Shown: piece after piece, positions 30,378-41,053 of the stretch
How the letters are laid out: every line of letters starts with the position of its first letter
Numbering within the stretch: the stretch's first letter is position 1
Source: Hanleya hanleyi
Taxonomy: Eukaryota; Mollusca; Polyplacophora; Lepidopleurida; Hanleyidae
DNA length: 64,000 nt
Assembly (NCBI GenBank): GCA_036873755.1
Contig: JAVTVY010020379.1
Location: 1-64,000 of the forward strand
Reading direction: 5' to 3'
The notes under the pieces: model-generated
Databases searched by the model: none
Seen by the model: the letters and a program-made list of their open reading frames with translations, nothing else
What the model was told of the DNA's origin: nothing
Program-made: the position numbers and the translations under genes

Positions 30378-32521
30378 CTCCAATGCTGTCAAGGAGTTTG
30401 ACTGGAACTTATACACATCGGGAGGCTATAGTTGTGATTGTAAATCGTCGAACTTTATCTATACACCACATATATTGTGACTGGTGACCTTGATGTGGTG
30501 AGTGATAAGGATCTGAAATTACTCCTGATGAAGGACCTAAATATAGAGAGCCAAGAAGAATAAATCTGAAGGCCGACCAGAATATAGTCCTGTCTGCATT
30601 GGAACAGTACGTTATTGATTGGTCTAAGCGAGAAAAAGTTGAACCTACAGTACTCGCTGAATGGCTGGACCTCACCAAGAGCAAGGTCGTTGAAACAATA
30701 CGCCATATTGACAGAAGTACTCTTCCTCAAGCAAAACAATTACTGAGAAACCTCAATTCGCAAGAAGTTCTAGCAAATCTCCAGAGTAAATTCGTCATAG
30801 TCCCAGCAGACAAAGCTCCGAATAATATAATATTCCTATGTAAATATTACCATTACCAGGTGCTGGTTAAAGAATTGAGTGTAGACATATCTTCATCAAA
30901 TACGTCTACTTACTCCCAAACTGCATTTACTCTGGAAGATTTATTTAACAATCACAAATAGTTTCTCAGTGAAAGAGGTATTTGTCTTCCAACCAATCAT
31001 AACGACATACCAAAACTATACTGGACTCCCAAAATGCATAAATCACCATACAAAGCTAGATTCATAGCTGGTTCTAGAAGCTGCACCACCAAGCTTCTTT
31101 CAACCATATTGACGAGGGCCCTTCAGGAGGTAAAAACATTTTGGGAAAGGTATTGCGCCACTATTTCTAAGAACTCTGGCGTTGAATGTATGTGCATATT
31201 GAAAAACTCAAAATGTCTTACGGAAGAAGTTGATGCTAAAGGTCACATACCGAACAGACATGTATCCACATGGGATTTCTCGACTCTCTATACTACAATC
31301 CCTCATCAGGACCTTATTGACCGTCTAAGTTCATTAATAGTATCTGTGTTCAAGAAAACTGATCGTAGATATATTAAAGTCGGAAGCCAAAAAGCATTCT
31401 TTAGCTCCACTACATACAAGAGATATCATTCATGGAATGTTTCTTTGTTTATAGAGTTGCTTGAATTTCTCATTAAAAATATCTATGTGAAATTTGGCAA
31501 CACAATATATCAGCAGCATATAGGTATTTCAATGGGTACTAATTGTGCACCCCTGTTAGCTGACCTGTATCTGTTCTCTTATGAATATGACTATAAGCAG
31601 GCGCTTTCAAAAACCGATCCATTCAAAGCCCGTTTCTTCTCATTCACCAAACGCTATATAGACGATCTTCTCGCAGTGGATAATCGCTATATAAATGACG
31701 CAGTGAAGGATATATATCCACCTTCACTGGATTTGAAGGAAACTACAGACAGCCCTACAGGCACATCATATTTAGATCTATATCTCTATAAAAATGAAGC
31801 GGGCATTCTCTCTCGTCGACTTTATGACAAAAGAGATGATTACAATTTCGACATCGTAAACTATCCCTTTCTGGACCATAATATTCCAGTGGGACCTGCA
31901 TATGGCGTATGCATATCTCGCTTAGTAGCATTTGTTAGATCCTGTGTTAAATGTGACGATTTTAATCAACGTCGCAAAACATTGTTTCAGAAACTTATAA
32001 AACAGGGCTATTCCACCAAGCGCCTCCACTCAAAGTTTCTCAAATTTGGCGATACATATCGCATGCTGATAGCAAAATACGAACGTAGCGTGCAAGATCT
32101 ATGGCGCTACGTTTCGTAACTTGTGTCCGGTTCCGCTTAACCCGGGGCTAGGGGCCGTGTGAACTCATGTACTTCAGGATCCTCATGGTGCTCATATGAA
32201 CAGTCACAGTCGGAGCGTGACTGAGATGCATCATTCTTTAGATGATGACTTTGCAACGAATATTATGGATTAAGAATACTGATCAGCGATACGGATTTGA
32301 TATGTTTGGAACATCATGATGTCTTGCCGGCACCATTGAAAACTGTTGACCGCTTCTCTCTTGCAGGAAACAAGCCTATGTTTATGTATACTATGATTGT
32401 CTTTTTGAATTTGGTGCTAATACTGTTCTATGGAATATGGAATAGGTCTTTGGATTATGGACGCGGATATTCTTTAATGGACGACGGCTGAATTATGGAT
32501 GACGGACTAGACGCTTGTAAT
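30378..32521 (+). mobile_element. Penelope-like retroelement copy, 5'-truncated
   Basis: The other terminal repeat reads straight across this position, so 30378-32521 was inserted into the left repeat of Element 2. It is flanked by TGTA at 30374-30377 and 32522-32525, a likely 4-bp target duplication. It contains a broken reverse-transcriptase gene and a 400-bp tail (32120-32521) whose relatives are at 22740, 29800, 38738, 38860, 42560 and 59400. Confidence 0.75.
30486..32119 (+). pseudogene. Penelope-like reverse transcriptase, broken
   Basis: From 30599 to 32119 one frame is interrupted only by TAG at 30959-30961. In the part after 31034, motif A is WDFSTLYTTIP (Asp81), motif B is GISMGTNCAPLLADL (from residue 164) and motif C is RYIDD (208-211), followed by SYLDL and YDKRDD blocks. 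The N-terminal part has FVIVPADKAP and, just before 31034, LYWTPKMHK, both typical of Penelope-like elements. Upstream (30440-30530) related coding is visible in other frames, with a one-base loss near 30531 and another shift near 30475. No GIY-YIG endonuclease domain is seen. The catalytic aspartates are intact, but the gene cannot give a full product, so it is a dead copy. Confidence 0.8.
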
Positions 32522-32610
32522 TGTATGTCGTCCATACATTTGAGTCGGAGACTTGGGGTCCCTACGGAAGGATTTTGCAAGTCATGGATGGGTGTATGTA
32601 AAATGAGGAC
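32522..32610 (+). repeat. Left terminal inverted repeat of Element 2, inner part
   Basis: TTTGAGTCGGAGACTTGGGG, TACGGAAGGATTTTGCAAGT and GTGTATGTAAAATGAGGA pair with 38258-38335. Confidence 0.8.
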
Positions 32611-32870
32611 ACACAATTGGTGTCCAACAGGTGTCCAAAACCCGGATGTAAGTTTAGGACCGGGATGTAAAACCACAGTAACCGGATGGAAGACGGAGGA
32701 ACGACGGGAAAAACCAACTTGGAAACCCGGATGTTGCCAAGATCCCGGATGTAAAATCCACAGCCCACACCCACACACACACACACATACACACACGCGC
32801 GTAATGCGGCTCAGTCGTACACCAGTACACCAGTCTCGGTCCTCGATTTGGGGTAGTTTAACTGAGTGTG
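32611..32870. repeat. CCGGATGTAA repeats and CA microsatellite upstream of gene 32951
   Basis: CCGGATG recurs about six times between 32645 and 32755, followed by (CA)n at about 32765-32800 and AATGCGGCTCAGTCGTAC. The block is duplicated at 34130-34330 before the next gene. Confidence 0.85.
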
Positions 32871-32904
32871 CTAAAAATAGATCACCAGCTAGCGTGCTAT
32901 AAAA
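32871..32904 (+). promoter_or_regulatory. Promoter of gene 32951-33856
   Basis: CTAAAAATAG (32871-32880) and TATAAAA (32898-32904) are followed by the leader dyad GCGGCCTGGCCGT and CTCTGTCAACCACCAAG. Confidence 0.75.
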
Positions 32905-32950
32905 GGGAAGCGGCCTGGCCGTTTCATCAGACACTCTGTCAACCACCAAG

Positions 32951-33856
32951 ATGTTCCCTTGTACTACGTGCTCGAAATCATTCACTCGTCTGCACGACTT
33001 GCGCCGCCATGGGGCTACCAAGCACGAAGGAACCGCCCGGTATAGCTGTACGATATGTACACTGTCGTTTCAGCGTCCGGATCATTTACAGCGCCACACA
33101 CGTGCACGCCATGAAGTACCCAAGCGTCCATGCGAAGAATGTGGTCGGCTTTTCAAACTGACCAGTCAGTTGCTGCGACATCAACGCACACGACACCATG
33201 TTTCGCAGCCACGTTTGCAGGTAGAAGAGCCCGAAGGCACCAGTATCGAGACAGCGGGAACTCCCACCCATCGCACGAGGGCTGATGATGATGTCGCCTT
33301 AACTCAACAGTCAAATTCCGACGACAAGACCTTGGGCCAGATTTTGTACGACGTGGAGGGCAAAGTAGACTTCGTGAACGAACCCATAAATGTTCCTAGC
33401 GATCTGTTACACGAAGACCATCCAGTGAGTGATATCTATCGGCGCTATTGGCCCATGATCCGGCACTGTTTCTACCGTCATCGCCCTATTCAAGATATCT
33501 ACAATTTCCGACTTAACGACCTCGCCCGTCTACGCAGCTACATGGAAGCCATCTTCAACGATCAAACTACGTTGAATCTGGCGTTTGGTTATGTGCTGCA
33601 GCATAAGGACACAGATCAAGCCCGATATTTTTACCCGAGCAGTAACATCCGGGTATTTAACCAACCGTTTACCATCATTAACCGGGCGTCGCTAGAGGCG
33701 ATGCTGGAGAAAGTGGACACCGCAGATCCCTTGAAATGGGTCCAACAACAACGCCCCAACACACAATGGGTCGTAGAGAGGGTGACCAATGTCACGTTTT
33801 TCGTTACCAAGCTGACCGGTCACCCTCATCGGCTGAATGCGTCACCCATGCACTGA
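32951..33856 (+). CDS. C2H2/YNFRL protein, a-type, Element 2
   Basis: 301 residues. Three canonical fingers: Cys4, Cys7, His20, His25; Cys33, Cys36, His49, His54; Cys61, Cys64, His77, His82. Finger 2 lacks the two-residue insertion of the Element 1 a-type genes. A short linker is followed by the second domain (RRYWPMIRHCFYRHRP, YNFRL, FNDQ, FGYVL, RPNTQW, VERVTNV). The frame then continues past the expected PIG ending by one extra base (HPHRLN...) and stops at 33856. Fingers 1-2 match the a-type genes of Element 1, so it is the orthologous member of the pair. The conserved second domain and TATA promoter argue for a once-functional protein, probably DNA-binding. This frame looks intact. Confidence 0.75.
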   Translation: MFPCTTCSKSFTRLHDLRRHGATKHEGTARYSCTICTLSFQRPDHLQRHTRARHEVPKRPCEECGRLFKLTSQLLRHQRTRHHVSQPRLQVEEPEGTSIETAGTPTHRTRADDDVALTQQSNSDDKTLGQILYDVEGKVDFVNEPINVPSDLLHEDHPVSDIYRRYWPMIRHCFYRHRPIQDIYNFRLNDLARLRSYMEAIFNDQTTLNLAFGYVLQHKDTDQARYFYPSSNIRVFNQPFTIINRASLEAMLEKVDTADPLKWVQQQRPNTQWVVERVTNVTFFVTKLTGHPHRLNASPMH

Positions 33857-34345
33857 TGAATGCCATAACATGCCGTAGATACTCTATATGTCTACATGCT
33901 GATCGTTGCTGAACGCCAGGTGGTGGTGGTGAGAGGATAATGAAACGTGTATTACGCAATGTGCCTGTTGTTGTTGATGTCTCTTGGTTGTGTTTATATT
34001 GAATGGGTCTGAGCATATTGATGCGATGAGAAGAAGTTTTTCGGAGAGAACTTAATTCGACATTGTGCACGAATGGACACAAACACAAACACACACACGC
34101 GCGCAATGCGGCTCATGAAAAACCCGTATGTAAGATGAGGACACGGATGTAAACCCACAGTACCCGGATGGAAGACGGCGGAACGATGGGAAAAACCCAC
34201 TTGGAAACCCGGATGTTGACAAGATCCAGGATGTAAAATCCACTGCCCACACACACACACACATACACACACACACACGCGCGCGCGCGCGCAATGCGGC
34301 TCAGTCGTACGCCAGTACATCTTGGTCCTCGGTTGAACTGAGTGT
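33857..34345. repeat. Intergenic block with CA/CGCG microsatellites
   Basis: It is the second copy of the CCGGATG block. (CA)n occurs at about 34078-34100 and 34242-34278, the latter running into (CG)n at 34279-34291. Open frames on the minus strand are microsatellite artefacts. Confidence 0.8.
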
Positions 34346-34346
34346 G

Positions 34347-34380
34347 CTAAAAATAGGTCACCATATAGCGTGCTATAAAA
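34347..34380 (+). promoter_or_regulatory. Promoter of gene 34427
   Basis: CTAAAAATAG (34347-34356) and TATAAAA (34374-34380). The leader dyad is weakened (GGCCTGGGCG). Confidence 0.75.
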
Positions 34381-34426
34381 GGGAAACGGCCTGGGCGTTT
34401 CATCCGACACTCTGTCAACCACCAAG

Positions 34427-35337
34427 ATGTTCACTTGCACAACTTGCCAGAAGCCATTTACTCACCCAGAAGATTTGCGACGACACGAGTCCTCCATCCA
34501 CAACAGTGCACGATATACTTGTATAACCTGCGCACGGTCATTTAATCGGGAAGATGCTTTACTGCGCCACGAACGCTCACTCCACGAGGGCGCGACGGAA
34601 CAATGTAACGATTGTAGTCAACTCTTCAAACGACCCAGTCAGTTGAGACAGCACCAACGTTTGATTCATGGTCCGTCACCACGGTATGAGCGACAACTTT
34701 CCACTAAAGAGGCCCCCATGAGGGTCGGACCTAGCGGGGAGACGAATGCCGCTGGTGATGCGATCACGGAGAGCTCGCCTATACCCACTGTTCAGAAGAG
34801 CCTAGATATCCAGCCGGCCCCTAGCATTACTGTTCCCAGTCATACGCCTGACAACAACGAACATTTTTTGGAAGATGCGGTGGATGTTCCCAGCGATCTC
34901 TTACAGGACGCCCATCCAGTGAGTGACATCTATCGGCGCCATTGGCCCATGATACGGCACTGTTTCCACCGTCATCGCCCTATTCAAGATATCTACAATT
35001 TCCGACTGACCAACCTCGCCCGTCTATGCAGCTACGTGGAAGCCATCTTCAATGACCAAGCTACGTCCTTCAAATTAAATCTGGCGTTTGGTTATGCACT
35101 GCAGCATAAGGAGACAGGCCAAGTCCGATACTTTACCCTAGCAGTAACATCCGGGTATTTGACCAACCGTTTACCATCATTAACCGGGCGTCGCTACAGC
35201 CCGTGCTGGACCAAGTGGACCAATTGGATACCTTGAGATGGGCCCAACAACAATGCCCCAACACCGAGTGGATAGTAGAGAGGGTCACCAATGTCACGTT
35301 TTTCGTGACCAAGCTGACCGACTACCCCATCGGTTGA
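34427..35337 (+). pseudogene. C2H2/YNFRL gene, b-type, Element 2, one-base deletion
   Basis: Three intact fingers (Cys4, Cys7, His20, His25; Cys32, Cys35, His48, His53; Cys60, Cys63, His76, His81), a linker, and the second domain up to FGYAL and QVRYF. At about 35132 one T of a TTTT run is missing relative to gene 32951. The original frame then ends at 35236 with an unrelated tail, while the +1 frame continues the domain to a TGA at 35335-35337 directly after Pro-Ile-Gly. The fingers match the b-type genes of Element 1. It is followed by AATAAA (35457) and the hairpin. It is probably non-functional for the C-terminal part, although the fingers could still be made. Confidence 0.75.
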
Positions 35338-35456
35338 ACGCGTCACCCGTGCACTGATGAATATCATAACATGCCGTACATAGTCTATATGTTGACATCC
35401 TGATCGTTGACTTGAGCTCAGTAAACACTTGTACCTAATGTGACGGTGCGTTAAAT

Positions 35457-35563
35457 AATAAAACATGGTGTTTGATATTTCAATTTGTTTTGCTGTGAAC
35501 ACACTAAACATACCCAGGGCGGCTCCCCCAGCCTGGGTATGATATAACATTGGGGATAATAAA
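35457..35563 (+). terminator. 3' end module of Element 2
   Basis: AATAAA at 35457-35462, hairpin at 35509-35541 (CATACCCAGGGC with GCCTGGGTATG) and AATAAA at 35558-35563. Compared with Element 0, the stem changes on both sides (C-G to G-C), which keeps pairing. Confidence 0.75.
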
Positions 35564-35609
35564 CTGTATGAACATTGCTGAACTTGTTGTTATTCATGAC
35601 AACCGCTAT

Positions 35610-35915
35610 GCGATTGTATAATACAGAATATATATTGTATAATACAGGACATATATGATACAATACAGGGCAGATATGGTATAATACAGCACAGATTTGA
35701 TATAATACAGGACAGATACTGTATAATACAGCACAGAATTGGTATAGAACATATATTGTATAATACAGGACAAATATGACACAATACAGGACAGATTTGG
35801 TATAATACAGGACAGATATTGTATAACACAGGACAGATATGGTATAATACAGCACACATTTGGTATGATGCGAGACAGATATGGTATAATACAGCAAAGA
35901 TATGGTATAATGCAC
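35610..35915. repeat. 21-bp tandem repeat with TATAATACAG core
   Basis: About fourteen degenerate units such as GGTATAATACAGGACAGATAT. Absent from Element 1. Tyr/Ile/Cys-rich minus-strand frames are an artefact of the repeat. Confidence 0.9.
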
Positions 35916-35929
35916 ACCCCACAGGACGC

Positions 35930-36870
35930 AGGCGGACCAAGGATGGTCCATCTCTACACCAAATACCTTCCTTCACTGCCCCAAAATGCCCAATTTCGCT
36001 ACTACTCCTACTGATGACGTCACCAATGACGTCGCAGATGACGCGAACATCCCTCAAATCGGGATGTACACCCCGAAAGCTACAAGATGACACCTCCCAG
36101 AACGCATTCGCACCAATATTAGTCCCTCTCTACACCAAACACCTTCCTTCACTTAGGCCTACCCAAAATGTCCACTTTGACTACTACTCGTACTGACGAA
36201 GTCACCAATGACGTCACAGATGCTGTGGACATCCCTCAAATCGGGGTCTACACGCCGAGAACTGCAAGATGACACCTCCCACGACGCATTCGGACAAAGG
36301 ATGGTCCATCTCTACACCAAATACCATCCTTCACTGCCCCAAAATGCCCACTTTCGCTATTACTCGTACTGATGACGTCACCAATGACGTCACAGATGAC
36401 GCGAACATCCCTCATATCGGGATCTCCGCCCCGAGGGCTACAACATGACACCCCCACGCCGCATTCGGACCAAGGATGGTCCCTCTCTACACCAAATACC
36501 ATCCTTCACTGCCCCAAAATGCCCACTTTGGCTACTACTCGTACTGATGACGTCACCAATGACGTCACAGATGACGTGGACATCCCTCAAATCGGGATGT
36601 ACACCCCGAGAGCTACAGGATGACACCCTACGCGACGCATTCGGACCAAGGATGGTCCATCTCTACACCAAATGCCTTCCTGCACTTCCCCAAAATGCCC
36701 GCTTTCGCTACTACTCGTACTGATGACGTCACAGATGAAGCAGGCAGCGCTCAAATCGGAGTCTCCGCTCCGAGAGCTACAATATGACACCTCCCACGAC
36801 ACAATCGGACCAAGGATGGTCCCTCTCTACCCAAAATACCTTCCTTCACTGCCCCAAAATGACCTCTTTA
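35930..36870. repeat. CRE-type repeat array, Element 2 (about five units)
   Basis: Units of about 175 bp each have ACTGATGACGTCACCAATGA, CGTCACAGATG, CTCAAATCGG and CCCCAAAATGCCCACTTT. They are homologous to 7600-8620 and 14830-15660. Confidence 0.85.
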
Positions 36871-37130
36871 CTTACTACACCCAACTGCGCATGCGCAGAT
36901 TGACGCGACTTGCACTTAACACACGCCATTCTGACTCTACCCCACAAAAGCTTTACTTGAACACCTCCCACGACCCATTTGGACCAAGTGGTCCATCTCT
37001 ACTCCAAACACTCCACCACATACCCCCCAAAAATGCCTGCTTTCTATACTACGGCCAGACTGCGCATGCGGAAAATATTGAAAACGGTCGAACCATTAGT
37101 CCAGTCGGATGCTCCTCCACGAGAGCTTCA
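36871..37130. repeat. NRF1-type units, Element 2
   Basis: TGCGCATGCGCA at 36886-36897 and a variant near 37061. The flanking unit sequence is that of 4380-4760. Confidence 0.8.
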
Positions 37131-38290
37131 TCAAGGTTGATGAGTTTTCCCCTATTGTAGGGGAAAAGTCCGTGTTCCGCTTTTTATATTTTCGGGACAA
37201 ATCTTCAATTTACATGCCCCCACTTCCCATCCTATCTCTGTCGGCAGGCTCCAATAAGCCCTTTGGGATAGGGCTGATAGGAGTTTTCCCTTATTGTAGA
37301 GGTAAAGTCCGTGTTCCGCTTTTTATATTTTCTGGACAAATCCTAAATTTACATGCACCCACTCCCCACCCTACCTCTCTGAGCAGGTCCTGATAAACCA
37401 GGGACCGATATTAGCCCTTTGGGATAGGACTGATAGGAATTTTCCCTTATTGTAGGGGTAAAGTCCGTGTTCCGTTTTTTATATTTTCGCGGCAAATCCT
37501 CATTTTACATGCACCCACCCATGCACCCAGACCCCGATCAGCCCGGGGACCGATATTAGCCTCCACTAGACAGGGTTGATAGAGGTTTTCCTCTGTTGTA
37601 GGGATAAAGTCCGAGTTCCGCCTTTTATATTTTCGGAGACAAATCCTCATTTTACATGCACCCACCCTGCACCCAGGCCCCGATCAGCCCGGGGAACCGA
37701 TATTCGCCCTTTGGGATAGGGTTGGTAGGAGTTTTCCCCTATTGTAGGGGTAAAGTCCGTGTTCCACTTTTTATATTTTCGGGACAAATCCTAAATTTAC
37801 ATACACCCACTCCCCCATCCTACCTCTCTCAGCAGGCCCCGATAAGCCAGGGACCGATATTAGCCCTTTGGGATAGGGCTGATAGGAGTTTTCCCTTATT
37901 GTATGGGTAAAGTCCGTGTTCCGCTTTTTATATTTTCGGGACAAATCCTAAATTTACATGCACCCACTCCCCACCCTATCTCTCTGAGCAGGTCCCGATA
38001 AGCCAGGGGACCGATATTAGCCCTTTGGGATAGGGCTGATAGGAGTTTTCCCTTATTGTAGGGGTAAAGTCCGTGTTCCGCTTTTTATATTTTCGGGACA
38101 AATCCTCATTTTACCTGCACCCACCCATGCACCCAGATCCCGATCAGCCCGGGGGACCGATATTAGCCTTTTGGGATAGGGTTGATAGGGGTTTTCCTCT
38201 ATTGTAGAGGTAAAGTCCGTGTTCCGCTTTTTATATTTTCGAGACAAATCCTCATTTTACATACACCCACCCATGACTTGCAAAATCCTT
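37131..38290. repeat. About 150-bp tandem repeat, eight copies
   Basis: The unit contains GGAGTTTTCCC, GGGTAAAGTCCGTGTTCCGC, TTTTTATATTTTCGGGACAA and ATTTACATGCACCCAC. It is related to 6285-6545 in Element 1 but amplified here. Confidence 0.9.
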
Positions 38291-38731
38291 CCGTAGGGAC
38301 CCTAAGTCTCCGACTCAAATGAATGGACGGCATACAAGTCAGTACATGCATTCCTGATCACGTGATCGCCGCATGATGGAAAAAAAACCCCAGATACAAG
38401 TCAGTACATGCATTCCATATGGTCCTGGAGGAGCGCTTCACTCGATCCAATCAGTCCACTACGGGCCCCTCCCGCCCCTGAAGATTGCCGAACATTCTCA
38501 TGAAAACCCACGTATTTGGGACTACCTTCTGTCCGCGGAGCCAGACCGCATCACCGCCAAACCGCATCACCGCGGAGGAATCCCCTAACATGTCTAAACA
38601 TGATCCAAGGTCAGAGACGGGATGAAAGGATACAGGTCAGCTCAAGTGCACTCAATGACCTCCGCCACGTGACCGCCACAATTTCCGAGGTCAAAGGTCA
38701 AGACGAAGGCTTATACTCGCTGTATACTACT
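38258..38731 (-). repeat. Right terminal inverted repeat of Element 2
   Basis: It pairs with 29974-30377 and 32522-32610, with the CCGCGG cassette at 38533-38575. It is uninterrupted and shows the state before the retroelement insertion. Confidence 0.85.
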
Positions 38732-38737
38732 ATTATG
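38732..38737. repeat. Right target-site duplication of Element 2 (ATTATG)
   Basis: It is identical to 29968-29973. The related uninterrupted sequence at 32449-32465 reads TTTGGATTATGGACGCGG with a single ATTATG. Confidence 0.9.
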
Positions 38738-39835
38738 GATGCGAAAATTCTTTCATGGACGACTCCTGAACATTGAATGACAGACTAGATGCTTGTATTA
38801 CATCTCCTCTGCGTCTAAAACGTGATTCAAATACAAAACTACGAAAACGACAGGGAACTTGATTAGGAAAAACGAACACAGATCAGTGATATAGTATTGA
38901 CAATATGAATGTCATTGATGTCATATCGCCATCGTTGAAAACTGTAGGAAGCTTTTCTGTATATCTTGTAAGAAACTAGCTAGGCTGTGGTCATTTTAAT
39001 TCCAGTTCTTATTCCTGCTAATATTGTGATATTGGCTTATTAATTAGGTCTTTCCATCAGGGACACGAAACTTCTTCATGGGCGGTGGTTGGCTGATGGA
39101 TGCCGGATTTGATGCCTGTGCTGGTCTTGTCCCTCTCTGTGCTGGTTTGTAAGAATATACGTAACTGTAACAATTCAGTACGCATAAGAGAGTGATGAGC
39201 GATTTGTGGACGATTGTTCCGTGTTCAACTGCTCGTTACGTTGAGCTAATGTATTTATTCTCGTAGCATCCGTTTTCATGACATATCTTCCATCACATTT
39301 TGTGTAACATTTGGCCCGCCCTCAGTTTTCTGCCACCTGGGATAGTATTAAAGCAGAACGACACCTGTCCGGAAATCTGTAAAAACCTACAAATAGAATA
39401 TTCTCACATCATTGCGGTTCACTTGAAGACGTGCATTAAATATGTCTTATCAAAATGGCTTCAACGCATTATTCTGTCCAAACATATCCGATGAGCGATT
39501 TCGGCAGTGAATTTTACAACAGAATACTGAATTGTTTCACACAACGCAACTGAAACACAGACTCGTTATCGTTGTTAATTTGTTAAATAGGTCGGTTAGG
39601 AGCAGGGACATGGGGGAGGGGGGCGAGGGAGTAACGAAAGCTCTCCAATTCCATGTAGACTGTATCAGGTCTAATATCATATATACATGTAGTACATGGA
39701 CATGTTTCATTGCGGCCTATTTCTTTTAGTGACCAGACCGTACAGAACGTGTATTCTATTATCAATTGTGTATCATTAAATATACTCAAATGTTTGAGGA
39801 AAGTTTTGCTGGGTATATTTCATATTACTCTCTAT
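38738..39835 (+). repeat. Retroelement-tail continuation and diverged long repeat
   Basis: Positions 38738-38790 continue the target repeat. Positions 38860-39830 match 59370-60080 with many changes (TTGAAAACTGT-GGAAGCTTTTCT, CTCCAATTCC-TGTAGA and others). No gene is seen. Confidence 0.65.
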
Positions 39836-41053
39836 AGAAATTACCCTAGCATATGTCTCATGTTGAATGTTGTTGAAGTTGCTTGACTTAGCAGTTCGTC
39901 TATGGAAAAGGTGCTATAATCCACACCTCAAGTTTTAAAGCCCCCGTGAATTATTGCACCAGAATCTTGCCTCTCAACACATAAACGTTTACATGTTGGC
40001 TATATGATCCATATACGCGGCATGGTGTACATGATTTTCAGCTCTGTTTGGACAGATCCATGTTTCAAATACGGCCTTGCCATCTCAGATAATGCTTGCT
40101 GATAGTGGTAGATCGATACACCTTAAGAAAAAGGCATTGTATAAGTAATATATGAACAAGAATCACTAACAAGGGAAATATATTTGTCAGCTTTCCAAAT
40201 ATATCTTTGCTATTGTAATCACGGCCACCACCGGATGGAGAAAAGTAACCATAACGTTGGCCTCACAAACGAACTCAAACCTATCTGATGCTTCCGCAAC
40301 TTCCGCAGCTGAAACAATTACCGGTAGATATGACGTCCGCATGTACACAGAGATTCAGATTGAATTAGCCGTACACGGAATTGTCGGACTGCGCAATCGT
40401 TGCTTCATAACGATTAGAGAATTTACTGCGGCTGACACAGAATAATAGCATTTTCGTACTTCTGTACTCGTGCATGGTGCGTGGTAATAAAACATAATAT
40501 AGTACGTTGGTGACTGAAAATAAACACACACCTGTCGAAAGCAGACCTGCGACGACAATTTGGAAAATTGTTTGGAATATAATCCTTCTGTGGAACTAAA
40601 TTACTACATTACATGAATATGTTTGGTAAAGCGAGGCGGTTATGCTCGCTAGATACACAGATTATCCCATTTTACGAATTACCTCATGATTATCAATGAC
40701 ATACCTACACAATAATGGTTCTACTAACATCTCTTCTCTTTACGGCCATTTGGGGGATAACTACTCATAGATTTAGAGGTTAAGGTAGAGTGGCAAGATT
40801 AGTTGAACAGCTTAAGTGATCACCGCTTCTGCCTAACTGAGGCCTTAATAGATTGCTTTGAAGATGGGTGAGTTTGCGACTTATTTATGGGCGTGTACAA
40901 ATGGGACTACCTTCCTCTGAAGTTAAGAGTTAAAAGTCCACTTCCATGCACCATAAAATCATCTAAAGCTTTAACCCCTCCTCTATAAAATGGTGTTTAG
41001 TTTTCAACTGTATTGCAGCATATGGTCCCAATTATAAACTGATTAACATTCTT
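39836..41053. other. No gene or clear repeat identified
   Basis: I see only a 62-codon frame at 40257-40445 with no recognisable features. Confidence 0.4.

Larger units (their letters stand above)
29974..38731. mobile_element. Element 2: 8.8-kb Polinton-like element
   Basis: The termini are AGTAGTATACAGCGAG and its inverse, flanked by ATTATG at 29968-29973 and 38732-38737. The inverted repeats pair 29974-30377 plus 32522-32610 with 38258-38731. It carries two C2H2/YNFRL genes in tandem, the hairpin module, and CRE-type, NRF1-type and AAAGTCCGT arrays in the same order as one arm of Element 1. The left repeat is interrupted by a retroelement. No replication or capsid gene is seen. Confidence 0.85.

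Noticed and set aside
31034..32119. The 361-residue reverse transcriptase as an intact gene
   Set aside because: The same frame continues upstream past a TAG at 30959, and earlier coding is frameshifted. The frame is only the 3' part of a broken gene.
33994..34440. Minus-strand frames rich in Val-Cys
   Set aside because: They are translations of the CA/GT microsatellite and the CCGGATG block.
35451..36093. Tyr/Ile/Cys-rich minus-strand frames of about 100-167 residues
   Set aside because: They translate the 21-bp TATAATACAG repeat in several frames and have no start or family features.
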